Assembly (NCBI GenBank): GCA_016720775.1
Contig: JADKJX010000013.1
Location: 6,544 to 70,543 of the forward strand
Reading direction: 5' to 3'
Source: Chitinophagaceae bacterium
GTDB lineage: Bacteria; Bacteroidota; Bacteroidia; Chitinophagales; Chitinophagaceae
Length of the DNA: 64,000 nt
Program-made: the position numbers and the translations under genes
The notes under the pieces: model-generated
Seen by the model: the letters and a program-made list of their open reading frames with translations, nothing else
Database searches by the model: none
What the model was told of the DNA's origin: nothing
Shown here: positions 44,181-54,310 of the stretch, one piece after another
Layout of the letters: every line of letters begins with the position of its first letter
Numbering within the stretch: position 1 is the stretch's first letter

Positions 44181-44188
44181 TATCTTTG
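44181..44188 (+). promoter_or_regulatory. -7 box of the secreted-protein gene at 44259
   Basis: TATCTTTG on the + strand, 71 nt upstream of the ATG. Divergent from the thrS promoter 35 bp away. Confidence 0.5.
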
Positions 44189-44258
44189 TGTGCCGATCCC
44201 AATTATTGAAAACAAAACCAGGTAAACAAAGAAACGAAACACTATCCTATAGGTGATC

Positions 44259-45375
44259 ATGAAAAAAATTATACAACTTCTTTTCGCTTTATTTCTCACA
44301 GCACAGGTTTCGGCCCAGGATTTTACCGGGCAGTGGAAGGGTCAGTTTGTTGATAAGAGTACCTCATTTTCCGGCTGGGGGCGACCGGTGTGAGTATGTA
44401 CTTGAGATTGAGTGCAAAGGGAAAAATGTGACCGGGTATTCATACACTTATTTCTCAGATGGAGGAAAACGCTACTACACCATCTGCAAACTGAAGGGGA
44501 CTTTTGATAAAGCCAGCAAATATGTTGAGGTAACTGAATTTGAAAGAACCAAAACGAATGTTCCCATTAATATCCGCAACTGTTTCCAGGTACATAAACT
44601 CACTTATTTTAAGCAGGGCGATGACCAGACACTGGAGGGAACCTGGGTACCGGCACCCAACCAGGCAGGGGATTGTGGCTATGGCACTACCGTTCTTACG
44701 CGGAGGATGCTGCAAAAAAATTCGGCGTTCTACAACAAAAAAGATAATAACAATACCGCCAAGGTAAGCAAACCGAAAACAGTTGTTCCGGCAGAAAAAC
44801 CAAAAACAAAGCCGGCAGCAACTGCTCCACCGGTTGTTAAAAAAAATCCAGCAGCCAAGAATCCACCCGTTGTTAAAAACAGTCCGCCGGCTAAGAACCC
44901 GCCTGTTGTTATGGATAGTAAGGAGATTTATAAGAATAATCCAGACAATAAGGAGCCCGATCATAGCCAAAACGATAAAACAAATACCGATGATAAAAAG
45001 CCGGCTGAGACAAAATTTGAAAAAAGGAACAGTGATGTATTAAAGACCATTGAGATAGACAATAAGACCTTTACGGTTGACCTTTACGATAATGGTGAAA
45101 TAGACGGCGACAGCATTTCACTTTTCTTTAATGGCAAACTGATCTTATCGCACAAGCGGCTAAGTGATAAGGCCCTCAGCCTGAAATTGAATATAGATGA
45201 GACCAGGGACCTGAATGAACTGGTAATGTATGCCGAGAACCTGGGAACCATCCCTCCAAATACTGCCCTGATGGTGGTAAATGACGGCGACAACCGGTAC
45301 GAGGTACGCATATCTTCCGACCTGCAAAAAAGCGGTGTTATCCGGTTTATCCACAAGCCCGCAAAAGGGCAATAA
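44259..45375 (+). CDS. Secreted protein with the shared C-terminal domain, frameshifted
   Basis: About 372 residues when joined. Signal peptide (MKKIIQLLFALFLTAQVSAQ), an N-terminal domain (QDFTGQWKGQFVDKSTSF, then CEYVLEIECKGKNVTGYSY), a Pro/Lys/Ala-rich linker with repeated KNPPVVKNSPPAKNPPVV, and a C-terminal domain of about 105 residues (DLYDNGEIDGDSISLFFNGK, ENLGTIPPNTALMVVNDGD). The frame breaks in the G-run 44377-44381: the literal frame ends ...SGWGRPV; one extra G gives SGWGGDRCEYVL. The C-terminal domain is the same as that of the amidase at 58563. The linker suggests a wall-associated or surface protein; no enzyme motif is visible. Confidence 0.82.
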
Positions 45376-45423
45376 AAGGATAAAGTATTGCGTTATAAAG
45401 CATAACCAATATCTACTATTGAG

Positions 45424-45873
45424 ATGAAAACGTATTTCAGTGGCTTATTTTTAACTGCCGGCCTATTTTCCGTTATTTTATTTGCTGATTCCTGCGCCAA
45501 GGCAGACCACAGTGCCGATCTGCCAAAAGAACAGCAGGTGGTAGGTACCTGGAGTATAAACAGGATCCAGCTAAGAATATACCAGGGCGGTGTGTTCATA
45601 AAAGACACCATCATTAAACAAACCCCTCACCCCACCAACTACGTAAAATTTGACGCTGGTGGTGGTTTTGAATATAAGTTCAATACCTACAGTCCGGACG
45701 CCGGGTCTTACCAGTTTGTTGGTGCCGATTCAGTAGTTTCAAGCTCTATACCCCAAAACTACAGGTGGAAGATGCTGACACTGACAAATGTTTTATTTAC
45801 CGTTGTAAGTAAAGGTTCAGATCCCGGTTTCCCCGGGGCAGTGGTAGAACGATATGAAACATTTGTTCGATAA
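45424..45873 (+). CDS. Predicted lipoprotein, lipocalin-like
   Basis: 149 residues. Signal peptide with a possible lipoprotein Cys at 24 (FADSCAKAD; an atypical lipobox, since position -2 is Asp). The mature part QQVVGTWSINRIQLRIYQGG, VKFDAGGGFEYKFNTYSPDA and NYRWKMLTLTNVLFTVV looks like the lipocalin-like '(V)GTW' family of Bacteroidota. The function is unknown. It follows the secreted-protein gene by 48 bp on the same strand and may share its transcript. Confidence 0.8.
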   Translation: MKTYFSGLFLTAGLFSVILFADSCAKADHSADLPKEQQVVGTWSINRIQLRIYQGGVFIKDTIIKQTPHPTNYVKFDAGGGFEYKFNTYSPDAGSYQFVGADSVVSSSIPQNYRWKMLTLTNVLFTVVSKGSDPGFPGAVVERYETFVR

Positions 45874-45892
45874 TATTTTTTGAAATAATTTC

Positions 45893-45923
45893 AGAAATGC
45901 CCTTTTTTAAAAAGGGCATTTCT
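45893..45923. terminator. Bidirectional intrinsic terminator
   Basis: AGAAATGCCCTTTTTT pairs with AAAAAGGGCATTTCT, 13-15 bp. It lies between the convergent lipoprotein and TonB receptor genes. Confidence 0.9.
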
Positions 45924-45928
45924 ATTTT

Positions 45929-48285
45929 CTAAAAACGCACATTCCAGGTAATGGCCGATATGATCGGGAATAACGAAACCTGCTTGGCCTGTATCTGCAG
46001 TGTTCCGTTAAACGGACTGCCTGTCTGATCGAAATAAACGAAATAAGGATTCTTTCTGCTGTACGCATTGTACACACTGAATACCCATTCGCTTTTCCAT
46101 TTACGTTTTAGATTTTTCTTTGGTGTCATGATCGCCGCTACATCCAACCGGTGGTAAGCTGGCAAACGGTATTCATTTATTTTGCTGTATTCCTGGGTAA
46201 GAATTCCATCCACGATGTAAAAACGTTCGGGCAAGGTAGCCGCATTGCCGGTGCCGAAAACAAACGATGCAGACAAGCGCCATTTTTTATTGATCTCGTA
46301 AATAGCAACAATGCTCATGTCATTTCTCCGGTCGTATTTAGCCGGGTATCTGTTGCCAAAGTTTAGCGCAGAAAATTTTCTCCATGTCCAGCTTAATGTA
46401 TAACCCACCCATCCGGTAAGGCGTCCCTTTGTTTTATTCACAAAAAATTCGGCACCGTAACTCCAGCCTTTGCCGAACGTGAAGGAATTTTCCGTATCAT
46501 CAATGGAGTTGGGTGTATAACCTTCCTTGTATTCTATCTGGTTCTGCATTTGTTTGTAATATAACTCAACGGAAGTTTCATACATATTGTCTTTAAAATT
46601 CTTAAACAACCCGGCTGCATACAACCAACTTACCTGTGGTTGTACTTTGTACGTACTGGGCACCCATATATCAGTAGGCAAGGTAGTACCGGCATTGCTT
46701 ACCAGGTGTATGTATTGCAGGTTACGGGTAATGGATGCTTTCACCGATGTTTCATCATTCAATGCATACCGGATGGTAAGCCGTGGCTCCAACCCCCCGT
46801 ATGATTTCACACCTTTTCCTTTTCCAAAACAGTACTGTCTGTGCGGTTGCCGTTATCATCCGTTGTATAAATTTTATAAGGACCGATCTGTTGAAACCAA
46901 CTATACCGTATGCCGGCATTGATCTTTAGTTTTTCATTTACTTCCCAGTCATCCTGTAAATAAACAGCTGCTTCATGGCCATATTTAATTTGCGCATTGT
47001 TTGGTTTAAAAACAGTGGAGTCCTGTTTACCACTCACCACCGAAGGCGTGAACTTATGATAGGTATAGATGCCGCCAAACTTCAGTTTATGCCCGGTGTA
47101 TGGATACAGGTCAAAATCCTGCTTCAGGCTGATATCCCGTATACCGGAGGCCAGTTTCAATTCAAAATTATTTTGCGCAGCATTGAATGTGAAGTTATAA
47201 TCGTTGTACACCAGGGTAGTGTTGCCAAACAATTTCTGGTTGTACACATGGTTCCATCGCAAGGTTCCGGTTGCATTGCCCCAGGGAATATTTATTTTCA
47301 GGCTTTGCTTGCTGTTCTCAAAATCAAAAACATCCCGGCCAAAATAACCACTCAGGTACAGGCGGTCTTTTTCAGAGAATATGTAATTCACTTTTGCATT
47401 CAGGTCGTAGAAGTAGTAACCCGAACCATGAAACTGGCTTGTCTTTTTTATAAATGGTTTTGTAATTACATCAATGTACGTTCGCCTGCCTGAAATGATA
47501 AAGGATGATTTATTTTTTTTGAGAGGACCTTGTATCGATAACCTCGAGGCGATCACACCCAGCCCGGCATCCACCTGCAACTTCTGGTTATTCCCTTCTT
47601 TCATTGAAACATCCAGCACACTCGATAACCGTCCTCCGTATTGTGCCGGCATGCCGCCTTTAATAAGCGAAACATTTTTAATTGCATCGGCATTGAAAAT
47701 GGAAAAGAACCCGAACAGGTGGCCGGTATTGTAAACCGGTGCATCATCCAGTAATATCAGGTTCTGGTCAGGCCCACCTCCCCGCACATAAATACCGGCA
47801 CTCCCCTCCCCTGCATTTCGCACCCCTGGTAAGAACTGGATCGTTTTCATCAGGTCCACCTCGCCCAAAAAAGCAGGAATTGATTTTATCTGCTCCATGG
47901 GCAGTGTAAACTTTCCCATTTGCGCATTCTTGACATTGGCATCTCTTTTTTTGGAAGTTACCACCACTTCCTGGAAAAGGTAAGCCTTTGGCAATACCAA
48001 GAAATTCAATTGCCGGTCGTTTTCGAGTTTTATTTCAAGTACCTTTTCCCGGTATCCTATATAACTGCATACCAGGGTATATTCACCTTCCATAAGTGTG
48101 ATGGAAAAAAAACCATACTGGTTGCTGCTGATCCCCCTTGACTGCCCCTTCACCGTTACCGTAGCGCCAATAAGTGTTTCGCCATTCAGCGAGTCTTTGA
48201 TATAACCGCTGATGGTATATTTCTTTTGTGCAAAAGATGAAGAAGAGCAGAGTAGTAAAAGAAAAAGAAAAGAAAAAAATTTCAT
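45929..48285 (-). CDS. TonB-dependent receptor, frameshifted
   Basis: About 785 residues when joined. Signal peptide (FFSFLFLLLLCSSSSFAQ), CarboxypepD-reg-like domain (22-105, ISGYIKDSLNGETLIGATVT), plug (IKSIPAFLGEVDLMKTIQFL, GIYVRGGGPDQNLILLDDAP), and a 22-strand-type barrel to ...AITWNVRF. The first frame ends at TDSTVLEKEKV; one T added at the run 46826-46829 turns this into FGKGKGVKSYGGLEPRLTIR, the expected barrel sequence. It imports a ligand across the outer membrane with TonB energy; there is no SusD partner, so an iron-chelate, cobalamin or peptide substrate is as likely as a glycan. Confidence 0.9.
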
Positions 48286-48332
48286 AGCTGTTTATTCAAT
48301 ATGCATGCTGAAACAAGAACCCTCCGCATTCC

Positions 48333-48950
48333 TTATTTGGCTTTGATCGTATCCTTCACCGAGCCGCAATGAAGCATGGTCGCTTTAAATTCCGGGTGAT
48401 TCTTACCCAGGTATGGATTTACAACTTCCACTGTTTTACTGATCCAGTTGGCTTCCTTATCCTCGCCAAATGCCATCGGGCAGTTTTGCAAGTACATTTT
48501 TTCACCTTCGTAGTTGATCATACCAAAAAAGGAAGGATAGAGATTATCAGAAATACTTTTGAAATCCTTTCGCATTTCGGTGATATCGGTCTGTTGCAAC
48601 AACGAGACTGCATTGCTTTTAACATTTGCATGCTCCGTCATCGCGGCATCATATAAATTGAGTGTATCTTTCTTTAACTCTGCCATGGGAATGCTGTCGA
48701 ACAGTTGAATAAATCTCCTGCAACTCTCTTTGGCTTTTGCCGTATCGGCATTTACAAAAGCCTCTTTCATATCAAAATAGGCATTCATGGCATCCTCTAC
48801 AGAAAGGTTAAATATGTCGGAATGCTTTTTTAATGTCAATGCCTGTTGTTTCGTGCCGCCATCCGTTGTTTTGGCATTACTGAACCGGTACCAGTAAAAT
48901 CCAACCACGCCAAGGACCAGCAGAAGCACCACAAAAAGTATTTTTTTCAT
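48333..48950 (-). CDS. DUF3347-type periplasmic protein
   Basis: 205 residues. N-terminal hydrophobic anchor (ILFVVLLLVLGVVGFYWY), then a helical domain (VEDAMNAYFDMKEAFVNADT, FKSISDNLYPSFFGMIN). The end has YLQNCPMAFGEDKEANWI...LHCGSVKD, a Cys-Pro-Met and a Cys near the C-terminus, like the metal-efflux-associated DUF3347 proteins. Family members often accompany copper or silver efflux systems; none is encoded here. Same strand as the TonB receptor gene with a 47-bp gap. Confidence 0.8.
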   Translation of the reverse strand: MKKILFVVLLLVLGVVGFYWYRFSNAKTTDGGTKQQALTLKKHSDIFNLSVEDAMNAYFDMKEAFVNADTAKAKESCRRFIQLFDSIPMAELKKDTLNLYDAAMTEHANVKSNAVSLLQQTDITEMRKDFKSISDNLYPSFFGMINYEGEKMYLQNCPMAFGEDKEANWISKTVEVVNPYLGKNHPEFKATMLHCGSVKDTIKAK

Positions 48951-49038
48951 ATACGGTTTTTTTTTACAAATCTAACCTCTCCCAACATACGTTTATCTGA
49001 TCATAAAAGATTTTTTGATATTATAACAGGAATTACTG

Positions 49039-49065
49039 TTGAAGGTTCGATAATCGCTATTTTTG
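49039..49065 (+). promoter_or_regulatory. Candidate promoter of the ABC-F gene
   Basis: TTG at 49039-49041 and TATTTTTG at 49058-49065. The 16-bp spacing is shorter than the 20 bp seen for ompA. The ATG is 29 nt downstream. Confidence 0.45.
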
Positions 49066-49093
49066 CGGCCTGAAAAACAGTTAACGGACTTTT

Positions 49094-51052
49094 ATGCTTT
49101 TAGGATTACAAAATGTGACTTTTGAATTTGGTGCAAGAACCATTGTGGAAGATGCTACCTGGCATATTCAACCCAACGAACGTATTGGGCTGATCGGTTA
49201 TAACGGAACCGGTAAATCCACCTTGCTGAAAGTGCTGACGGGGCAATACAGCCCGGCAAAGGGTACCGTAGAGAAAGGCAGGGAAACAACCATTGGTTTT
49301 TTGCACCAGGACCTGTTGAGTTTTGATACCGAAGATTCCATCCTTGAGGTAGCCATGGGCGCTTTTGAAAGGGTGAAACAACTGGAAAAGGAAATTGAAG
49401 AGATCGGTAAAAAGCTGGAAGCAACGGGAGACGAATCCCTTGCGCATGATTATGCCGACCGGCTTCATGAAATGGATGTGCTTGACGGGTATAATATTCA
49501 TCATAAGACCGAAGAGATATTACAGGGCCTCGGATTTGCAAATGCCGACCTGCAGAAACCTTATAAGCTATTCAGCGGAGGCTGGCGCATGCGTGTGTTG
49601 CTGGCAAAGATGATATTGATGCACCCGGATGTTTTACTGCTGGATGAACCTACCAACCACCTTGACCTGCCCAGTATTGAATGGCTGGAAAAATACCTGC
49701 AACATTATCCCGGTGCTGTGGTGATCGTAAGCCATGACCGCTATTTTTTAGACCGCATGGTAACAAAGATCGTAGAGTTATATCAGCAGCAGCTGCATTC
49801 TTATACAGGTAACTACTCCTTTTACGAAACAGAAAAAGCCCTTCGGGTTGACATACAAAAAAAGGCTTACGAGAACCAGCAGGATTACATCCGCCAGCAG
49901 GAACGCTTTGTGGAACGGTTTAAAGCAAAGGCGAGCAAAGCAGCCGCTGCACAAAGTATCGTAAAGCGGCTCGACCGGCTGGACAGAATTGAAGACGTGG
50001 AAATAGAGCGGCCAAACATCCGTATAAATTTTTCGGTTGACAAACAACCCGGAAGAGTATTGTGCACACTGAAGCATGTATCGAAAAGTTTTGGCAACCT
50101 GAAGATCATTGAGAATACCGGTGCCGAAATTGACCGCGGAGATAAAGTTGCCCTCATTGGTGCAAATGGAAAAGGGAAATCAACCCTGCTGAGAATTATT
50201 GCGGGCACGGAACCATTTACCGGTGAACGCATTTGGGGGCATAATGTAAACGACTCCTTGTATGCCCAGCACCAGTTAGAAGCACTGGATATTAATAATA
50301 CCGTATTGGGAGAGATGCAAGGCAGCCGGAGCGGCAAGACCGACCTGGAACTAAGAAGTTTGCTGGGATGCTTTTTATTCAGCGGTGATGATGTAGATAA
50401 AAAGATCAAAGTGTTAAGCGGTGGTGAAAAAGCCCGTGTTGCATTGGCCAAAACAATTGTAAGCAAGGCAAATTTTCTTTTACTGGATGAACCTACCAAC
50501 CACCTGGACATTCATTCGGTGGAATTACTGATCGAGGCTTTGAATAAATACGAAGGCAGCATCGTGCTGGTAAGTCACGACAGGTACTTCATCAGCAAGA
50601 TCGCCAACAAGATCTGGGAAATTGAAGATCATAAGATCAGGGAATTTAAAGGAACGTATAAAGAATGGGAAGACTGGAAAGAAAGACGAGAAGCCGAAAA
50701 AATAAAAGAAGCAAAAGCTGTCAAACAACCGGAACCTGTAAGTCAGCCGGAAAAAAAACAGAAGGAGCCGGAGAAAACAGTTCAGCGAAATTCAATTGAC
50801 AAGGACCTGAAAAAAGAACTGCAAAAACAAAAGAATATCTTTAACCAGCTGGAAGAAAAGATCGCCCGGCTTAACCAGCAGAAGACACAATTAGAAGCAG
50901 ACCTTGCTGCCCCTGCTGTTTATAACGATAAGAACCGGTTTCTTGAAACAGAAACAGCTTACAAGAATACGGTTACCGAATTACAAAAAACAACTTCCGA
51001 ATACGAAACAGCTTTTGAAAGGCTGATGAAGCTTGAGGAAAAGATGGGATGA
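49094..51052 (+). CDS. ABC-F family ATPase
   Basis: 652 residues, no membrane helices. Two ABC domains: Walker A GYNGTGKST (34-42) and GANGKGKST; signature FSGGWRMRVLLAK and LSGGEKARVALAK; both with LLLDEPTNHLD and SHDRYF. Between them is the ABC-F linker (VDIQKKAYENQQDYIRQQER), which enters the ribosomal E site. After domain 2 comes a charged region and a C-terminal coiled coil (about 580-650; KELQKQKNIFNQLEEKIARL), as in Uup/YheS. It acts on stalled ribosomes. A role in antibiotic resistance is not evident. Confidence 0.94.
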   Translation: MLLGLQNVTFEFGARTIVEDATWHIQPNERIGLIGYNGTGKSTLLKVLTGQYSPAKGTVEKGRETTIGFLHQDLLSFDTEDSILEVAMGAFERVKQLEKEIEEIGKKLEATGDESLAHDYADRLHEMDVLDGYNIHHKTEEILQGLGFANADLQKPYKLFSGGWRMRVLLAKMILMHPDVLLLDEPTNHLDLPSIEWLEKYLQHYPGAVVIVSHDRYFLDRMVTKIVELYQQQLHSYTGNYSFYETEKALRVDIQKKAYENQQDYIRQQERFVERFKAKASKAAAAQSIVKRLDRLDRIEDVEIERPNIRINFSVDKQPGRVLCTLKHVSKSFGNLKIIENTGAEIDRGDKVALIGANGKGKSTLLRIIAGTEPFTGERIWGHNVNDSLYAQHQLEALDINNTVLGEMQGSRSGKTDLELRSLLGCFLFSGDDVDKKIKVLSGGEKARVALAKTIVSKANFLLLDEPTNHLDIHSVELLIEALNKYEGSIVLVSHDRYFISKIANKIWEIEDHKIREFKGTYKEWEDWKERREAEKIKEAKAVKQPEPVSQPEKKQKEPEKTVQRNSIDKDLKKELQKQKNIFNQLEEKIARLNQQKTQLEADLAAPAVYNDKNRFLETETAYKNTVTELQKTTSEYETAFERLMKLEEKMG

Positions 51053-51101
51053 TGAACTGTGCCAGGTCTTAATTCAAAATATCTTAAGAGTTTTATAAAA
51101 G

Positions 51102-51133
51102 AAAAATCCCCGGCATAACCGGGGACTTTTTTT
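51102..51133. terminator. Bidirectional intrinsic terminator
   Basis: TCCCCGG-CATAA-CCGGGGA with AAAAA before and TTTTTTT after. It lies between the convergent ABC-F and ompA genes. Confidence 0.9.
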
Positions 51134-51156
51134 ATAATTTGTAATCTGTTTGCAGA

Positions 51157-52500
51157 TTAGTAATTCCTTACTGTCATTTCAACCCTTCTGTTCTTTGCAC
51201 GACCAGCGGCAGTTTTGTTATCAGCAACTGGTTTTGTTTCGCCATAACCTGTTGATGTAAGGCGGCTTTCGTCAATGCCTTTGCTTACCAGGTAAGCTTT
51301 AACAGAAGCAGCCCTTTTCTCAGACAAAGTCTGGTTGCTTTCGTCTTTACCAACATCATCAGTATGACCATCGATGTTTACTTTATAAGAAGGATTCTCT
51401 TTTAAGATAGAAACCACGTCATTCAGTTTAGGGAATGATTTAGCCAGCAATTTATCGCTGCCTGTTGCGAAGAATACATTCTGAGCTGCTTTGTTTACAC
51501 GCTCAACAATTTTTTCGTCAATTACAGGGCAACCATAGTTAGAAGCTGGTCCTTTTTCATTGATACATTTATCTTCTTCGTCATTTACACCATCGCCATC
51601 TGTATCAGGAATCGGGCAACCTTGATAACGGGCAACACCCGGAACGGTAGGACATTTATCCTGTTCGTCGTTGATACCATCTTTATCTGTATCAGGAATC
51701 GGGCAACCCTGGTAACGGGCTAAACCGGCAACATCCGGACATTTATCATCTCCGTCAGCAATACCATCTCCATCCCTGTCTGGGCAACCTTTCAAAGAAG
51801 CAAGACCTTTTACATCCGGGCATTTGTCATCTACATCCAAAACGCCGTCGCCATCCCTGTCTTTTGGAGCTTCAACAACTGGTGGTGGTGGTGGTGGTGG
51901 AACCACTTTCACTTTTTCTTTGCCGATATTCTGAGCAAGACCTACTGAATAAAACAAGTGGTCACCCAGTGTCTTTTTAGATAAAGTCCACCTGTATTGA
52001 GCCTGTACAATAAGATATGTAACGCTGTTGAAATTGACCTGGGCACCAATACCTGCAGGCACATAACCTCCAAAATGATTGGTATAAAGACCGCCGCCAA
52101 TACCTACTGTTAAAAACGGATTGATCATCGCTGCATCCGAGAACAAACGGGCATTTAAACTTGGTTCCAGTTCCACACCAAATTCTGTTTTTTGTTGTGG
52201 GGTACCGTAAGTAACAAGATTATAATCACGGAACATACCGTTCAACCTAATTGAGAAATCCAGCCTGTTGGTAAGTCCTTTCCAATAAGAAAGTGAAAAA
52301 CCCTTACTAAGGTCTCTGAACCTTGAGTAAACCTTTCCAGTACTTGGATCTTTAATGCCCAAAGGAGCATTAAAATCGGCCATATTAAAATGCAAACCAA
52401 GAAGGGTTCCCTTCTTACTGTCATTACTCATTTTTTTCTGGGAAAAAGCACTTGTGGCTAAAAGAGTTAATGCCAGAATTAGCGTTAGTTTTTGTTTCAT
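51157..52500 (-). CDS. OmpA-family protein with thrombospondin type 3 repeats
   Basis: 447 residues from the ATG at 52500. The 14 codons upstream of it in frame lie within the leader after the promoter and precede the signal peptide MKQKLTLILALTLLATSAFS, so they are not used. A beta-barrel of about 180 residues, a poly-Pro linker (VVPPPPPPPVVEAP), four Ca-binding TSP3 repeats (DRDGDGVLDVDDKCPD, DRDGDGIADGDDKCPD, DTDKDGINDEQDKCP, DTDGDGVNDEEDKC), then the OmpA peptidoglycan-binding domain (VFFATGSDKLLAKSFPKLND, NIDGHTDDVGKDESNQTLSE, ending AKNRRVEMTV). It links the outer membrane to the wall. It is well expressed, judging by its promoter. Confidence 0.95.
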   Translation of the reverse strand: MKQKLTLILALTLLATSAFSQKKMSNDSKKGTLLGLHFNMADFNAPLGIKDPSTGKVYSRFRDLSKGFSLSYWKGLTNRLDFSIRLNGMFRDYNLVTYGTPQQKTEFGVELEPSLNARLFSDAAMINPFLTVGIGGGLYTNHFGGYVPAGIGAQVNFNSVTYLIVQAQYRWTLSKKTLGDHLFYSVGLAQNIGKEKVKVVPPPPPPPVVEAPKDRDGDGVLDVDDKCPDVKGLASLKGCPDRDGDGIADGDDKCPDVAGLARYQGCPIPDTDKDGINDEQDKCPTVPGVARYQGCPIPDTDGDGVNDEEDKCINEKGPASNYGCPVIDEKIVERVNKAAQNVFFATGSDKLLAKSFPKLNDVVSILKENPSYKVNIDGHTDDVGKDESNQTLSEKRAASVKAYLVSKGIDESRLTSTGYGETKPVADNKTAAGRAKNRRVEMTVRNY

Positions 52501-52539
52501 AAACTTCAATTTTATTAAAATTTTTGTCTGAGTTATGTG

Positions 52540-52570
52540 CAAATATAATGTTAAATTAATGGAAAGGCAA
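52540..52570 (-). promoter_or_regulatory. ompA promoter, TTG-N20-TATATTTG
   Basis: On the - strand TTG at 52570-52568, a 20-bp spacer, TATATTTG at 52547-52540. It is the best match in the window to the Bacteroidota primary-sigma promoter and fixes the spacing used to judge the others. The leader is about 33 nt. Confidence 0.75.
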
Positions 52571-52612
52571 AATTTGAATACAAATTTATTATTTCCCCAA
52601 AAATAGTCAAAA

Positions 52613-54033
52613 TCAGACCTTTACCAGCTTCCATCTCCCTTTTCTGAAGATGATAATGCTGATAATTGCGAGTACTGTTTCTGCAATATTAATGGCCACA
52701 TAAACACCCGTTGTACCCATTTTTAAATACGTAACCAGCAAATAAGCCATCGGTATCTGCAGCATCCAAAAAACAAAGAGGTTTATATAGGTTGGTGTCT
52801 TGCTGTCCCCTGCCCCATTGAATGCCTGGGTAAGCACCATGCCGTAAGCAAAAACATATAGCCAATGGCAAGTATGTGCAGGCACCTGGTTCCTTCCGCT
52901 ACTGCCAATTCATTGCTGGTAAAAAACCGCATGAATGTTTCTCCAAAGAAAAAGAAGACCAGCGCTACCAATGCAAAGAAACACAGGGCCAGGAATGCAC
53001 TTCGCCATACCGATCTTTCCGCTCTTTCCGGGTGCCCGGCACCCAGGTTCTGTCCCGTAAGTGTGGCGGCAGCATTCGCAATTCCCCAGGCGGGTAAAAT
53101 GGTAAACATGCATATTCTTATTGCGGTAAAATAACCGGAAGTAGCCTCCATTCCTGATTCAGCAACAAGCTTTGCCAGGAATATCCAGCTGCAACTGCCA
53201 ATTAAAAACTGGAACATAGCACCGGAAGAAGTATTGAGCAGGTTCTTTATCAATACCAGGTCTGCTTTGAATTGTTTGATGGAAAGTTTCACCAGGTCTT
53301 TACCGGCAAACAGGTGGTAAAACTGGAAGATCACTCCACAACCCCTGCCAATGGTAGTAGACACTGCCGCTCCCATCAATCCCATTTTTGGAAATGGACC
53401 GTAACCCATGATCAGCAAAGGATCGAGAATAATATTGATGATATTTGAAAAGATCAACGCCTTCATTGCCACGGAAGCATCGCCGGAGCCACGAAAAATA
53501 CCATTGTTCACAAACAAAAGCATGATAACAATATTGCTTCCCAGCATCAATTGGGTAAATCCGTAATGCTCATTCACCACATTTGCATCAGCCCCCATAA
53601 AGCGAAGTATCTCTTTTGGAAAAAGAATTCCGAAAATGCTTATCAGTATGGAAAAAGCAGTAGCGATCATTATCACTTGTACCGCAACGGAAGAGGCTGT
53701 TTTAAAATCTTTTTCCCCTGCCCGGCGGGCTATGAGAGCAGTAGCCCCCATGGCCAATCCCCATGCAATGGAATACAGGATGGTAAGGGATGATTCGGTT
53801 AATCCAACGGTAGCTGCCGCATCGGAACTTACCTTATTCACAAAATAAATATCTACCAATGCGAATAAAGATTCCAGCACCATTTCAAGCACCATGGGTA
53901 CAGCTAAAAGAAAAATAGCCCGGTCAATACTGCCGGTGGTAAAATCTTTTATATCCCCCCGCAGGGCTTGTTTGAATAATTTGAAAAAAGAAGTTTTTGT
54001 ATCCTGATTTATTGATCCAGTCATTATTGACAA
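52613..54033 (-). CDS. MATE-family multidrug efflux transporter, frameshifted
   Basis: About 473 residues when joined. It starts MSIMTGSINQDTKTSFFKLF and has 12 membrane helices in the MATE arrangement (FLLAVPMVLEMVLESLFALV, GMEATSGYFTAIRICMFTIL). The literal frame leaves the family after LHILAIGYMF at the A-run 52850-52854 (T5 on the coding strand). One extra T joins it to FAYGMVLTQAFNGAGDSKTP, the typical MATE C-terminus, ending GRWKLVKV. It exports cationic drugs or metabolites using Na+ or H+; the substrate is unknown. The start is followed by tRNA-Arg on the same strand upstream. Confidence 0.9.
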
Positions 54034-54177
54034 AAATTAAAAATAGAGAATTACTCCCGCAGGGAGTTTGTATTTACAGCGAAAGACCTGGAAGAAGAAT
54101 GGTATTCTGTTTACTTTGCCGGCAGGCAATGTTCTCCAGGTTAAATCAGGACTTCATATTCGTACAGTTGTAAATTC

Positions 54178-54254
<77 letters not shown>

Positions 54255-54268
54255 AAATTTTGCAGCGG

Positions 54269-54276
54269 CAAAGCTA
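54269..54276 (-). promoter_or_regulatory. -7 box of tRNA-Arg
   Basis: TAGCTTTG followed by CCGC on the - strand, 14 nt before the mature tRNA 5' end. It resembles the boxes of rpmI and rpmE2 (TATCTTTGCCGC). Confidence 0.5.
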
Positions 54277-54310
54277 AGAAATTTTTACATTGCATGTAAT
54301 CTCTACTGCA

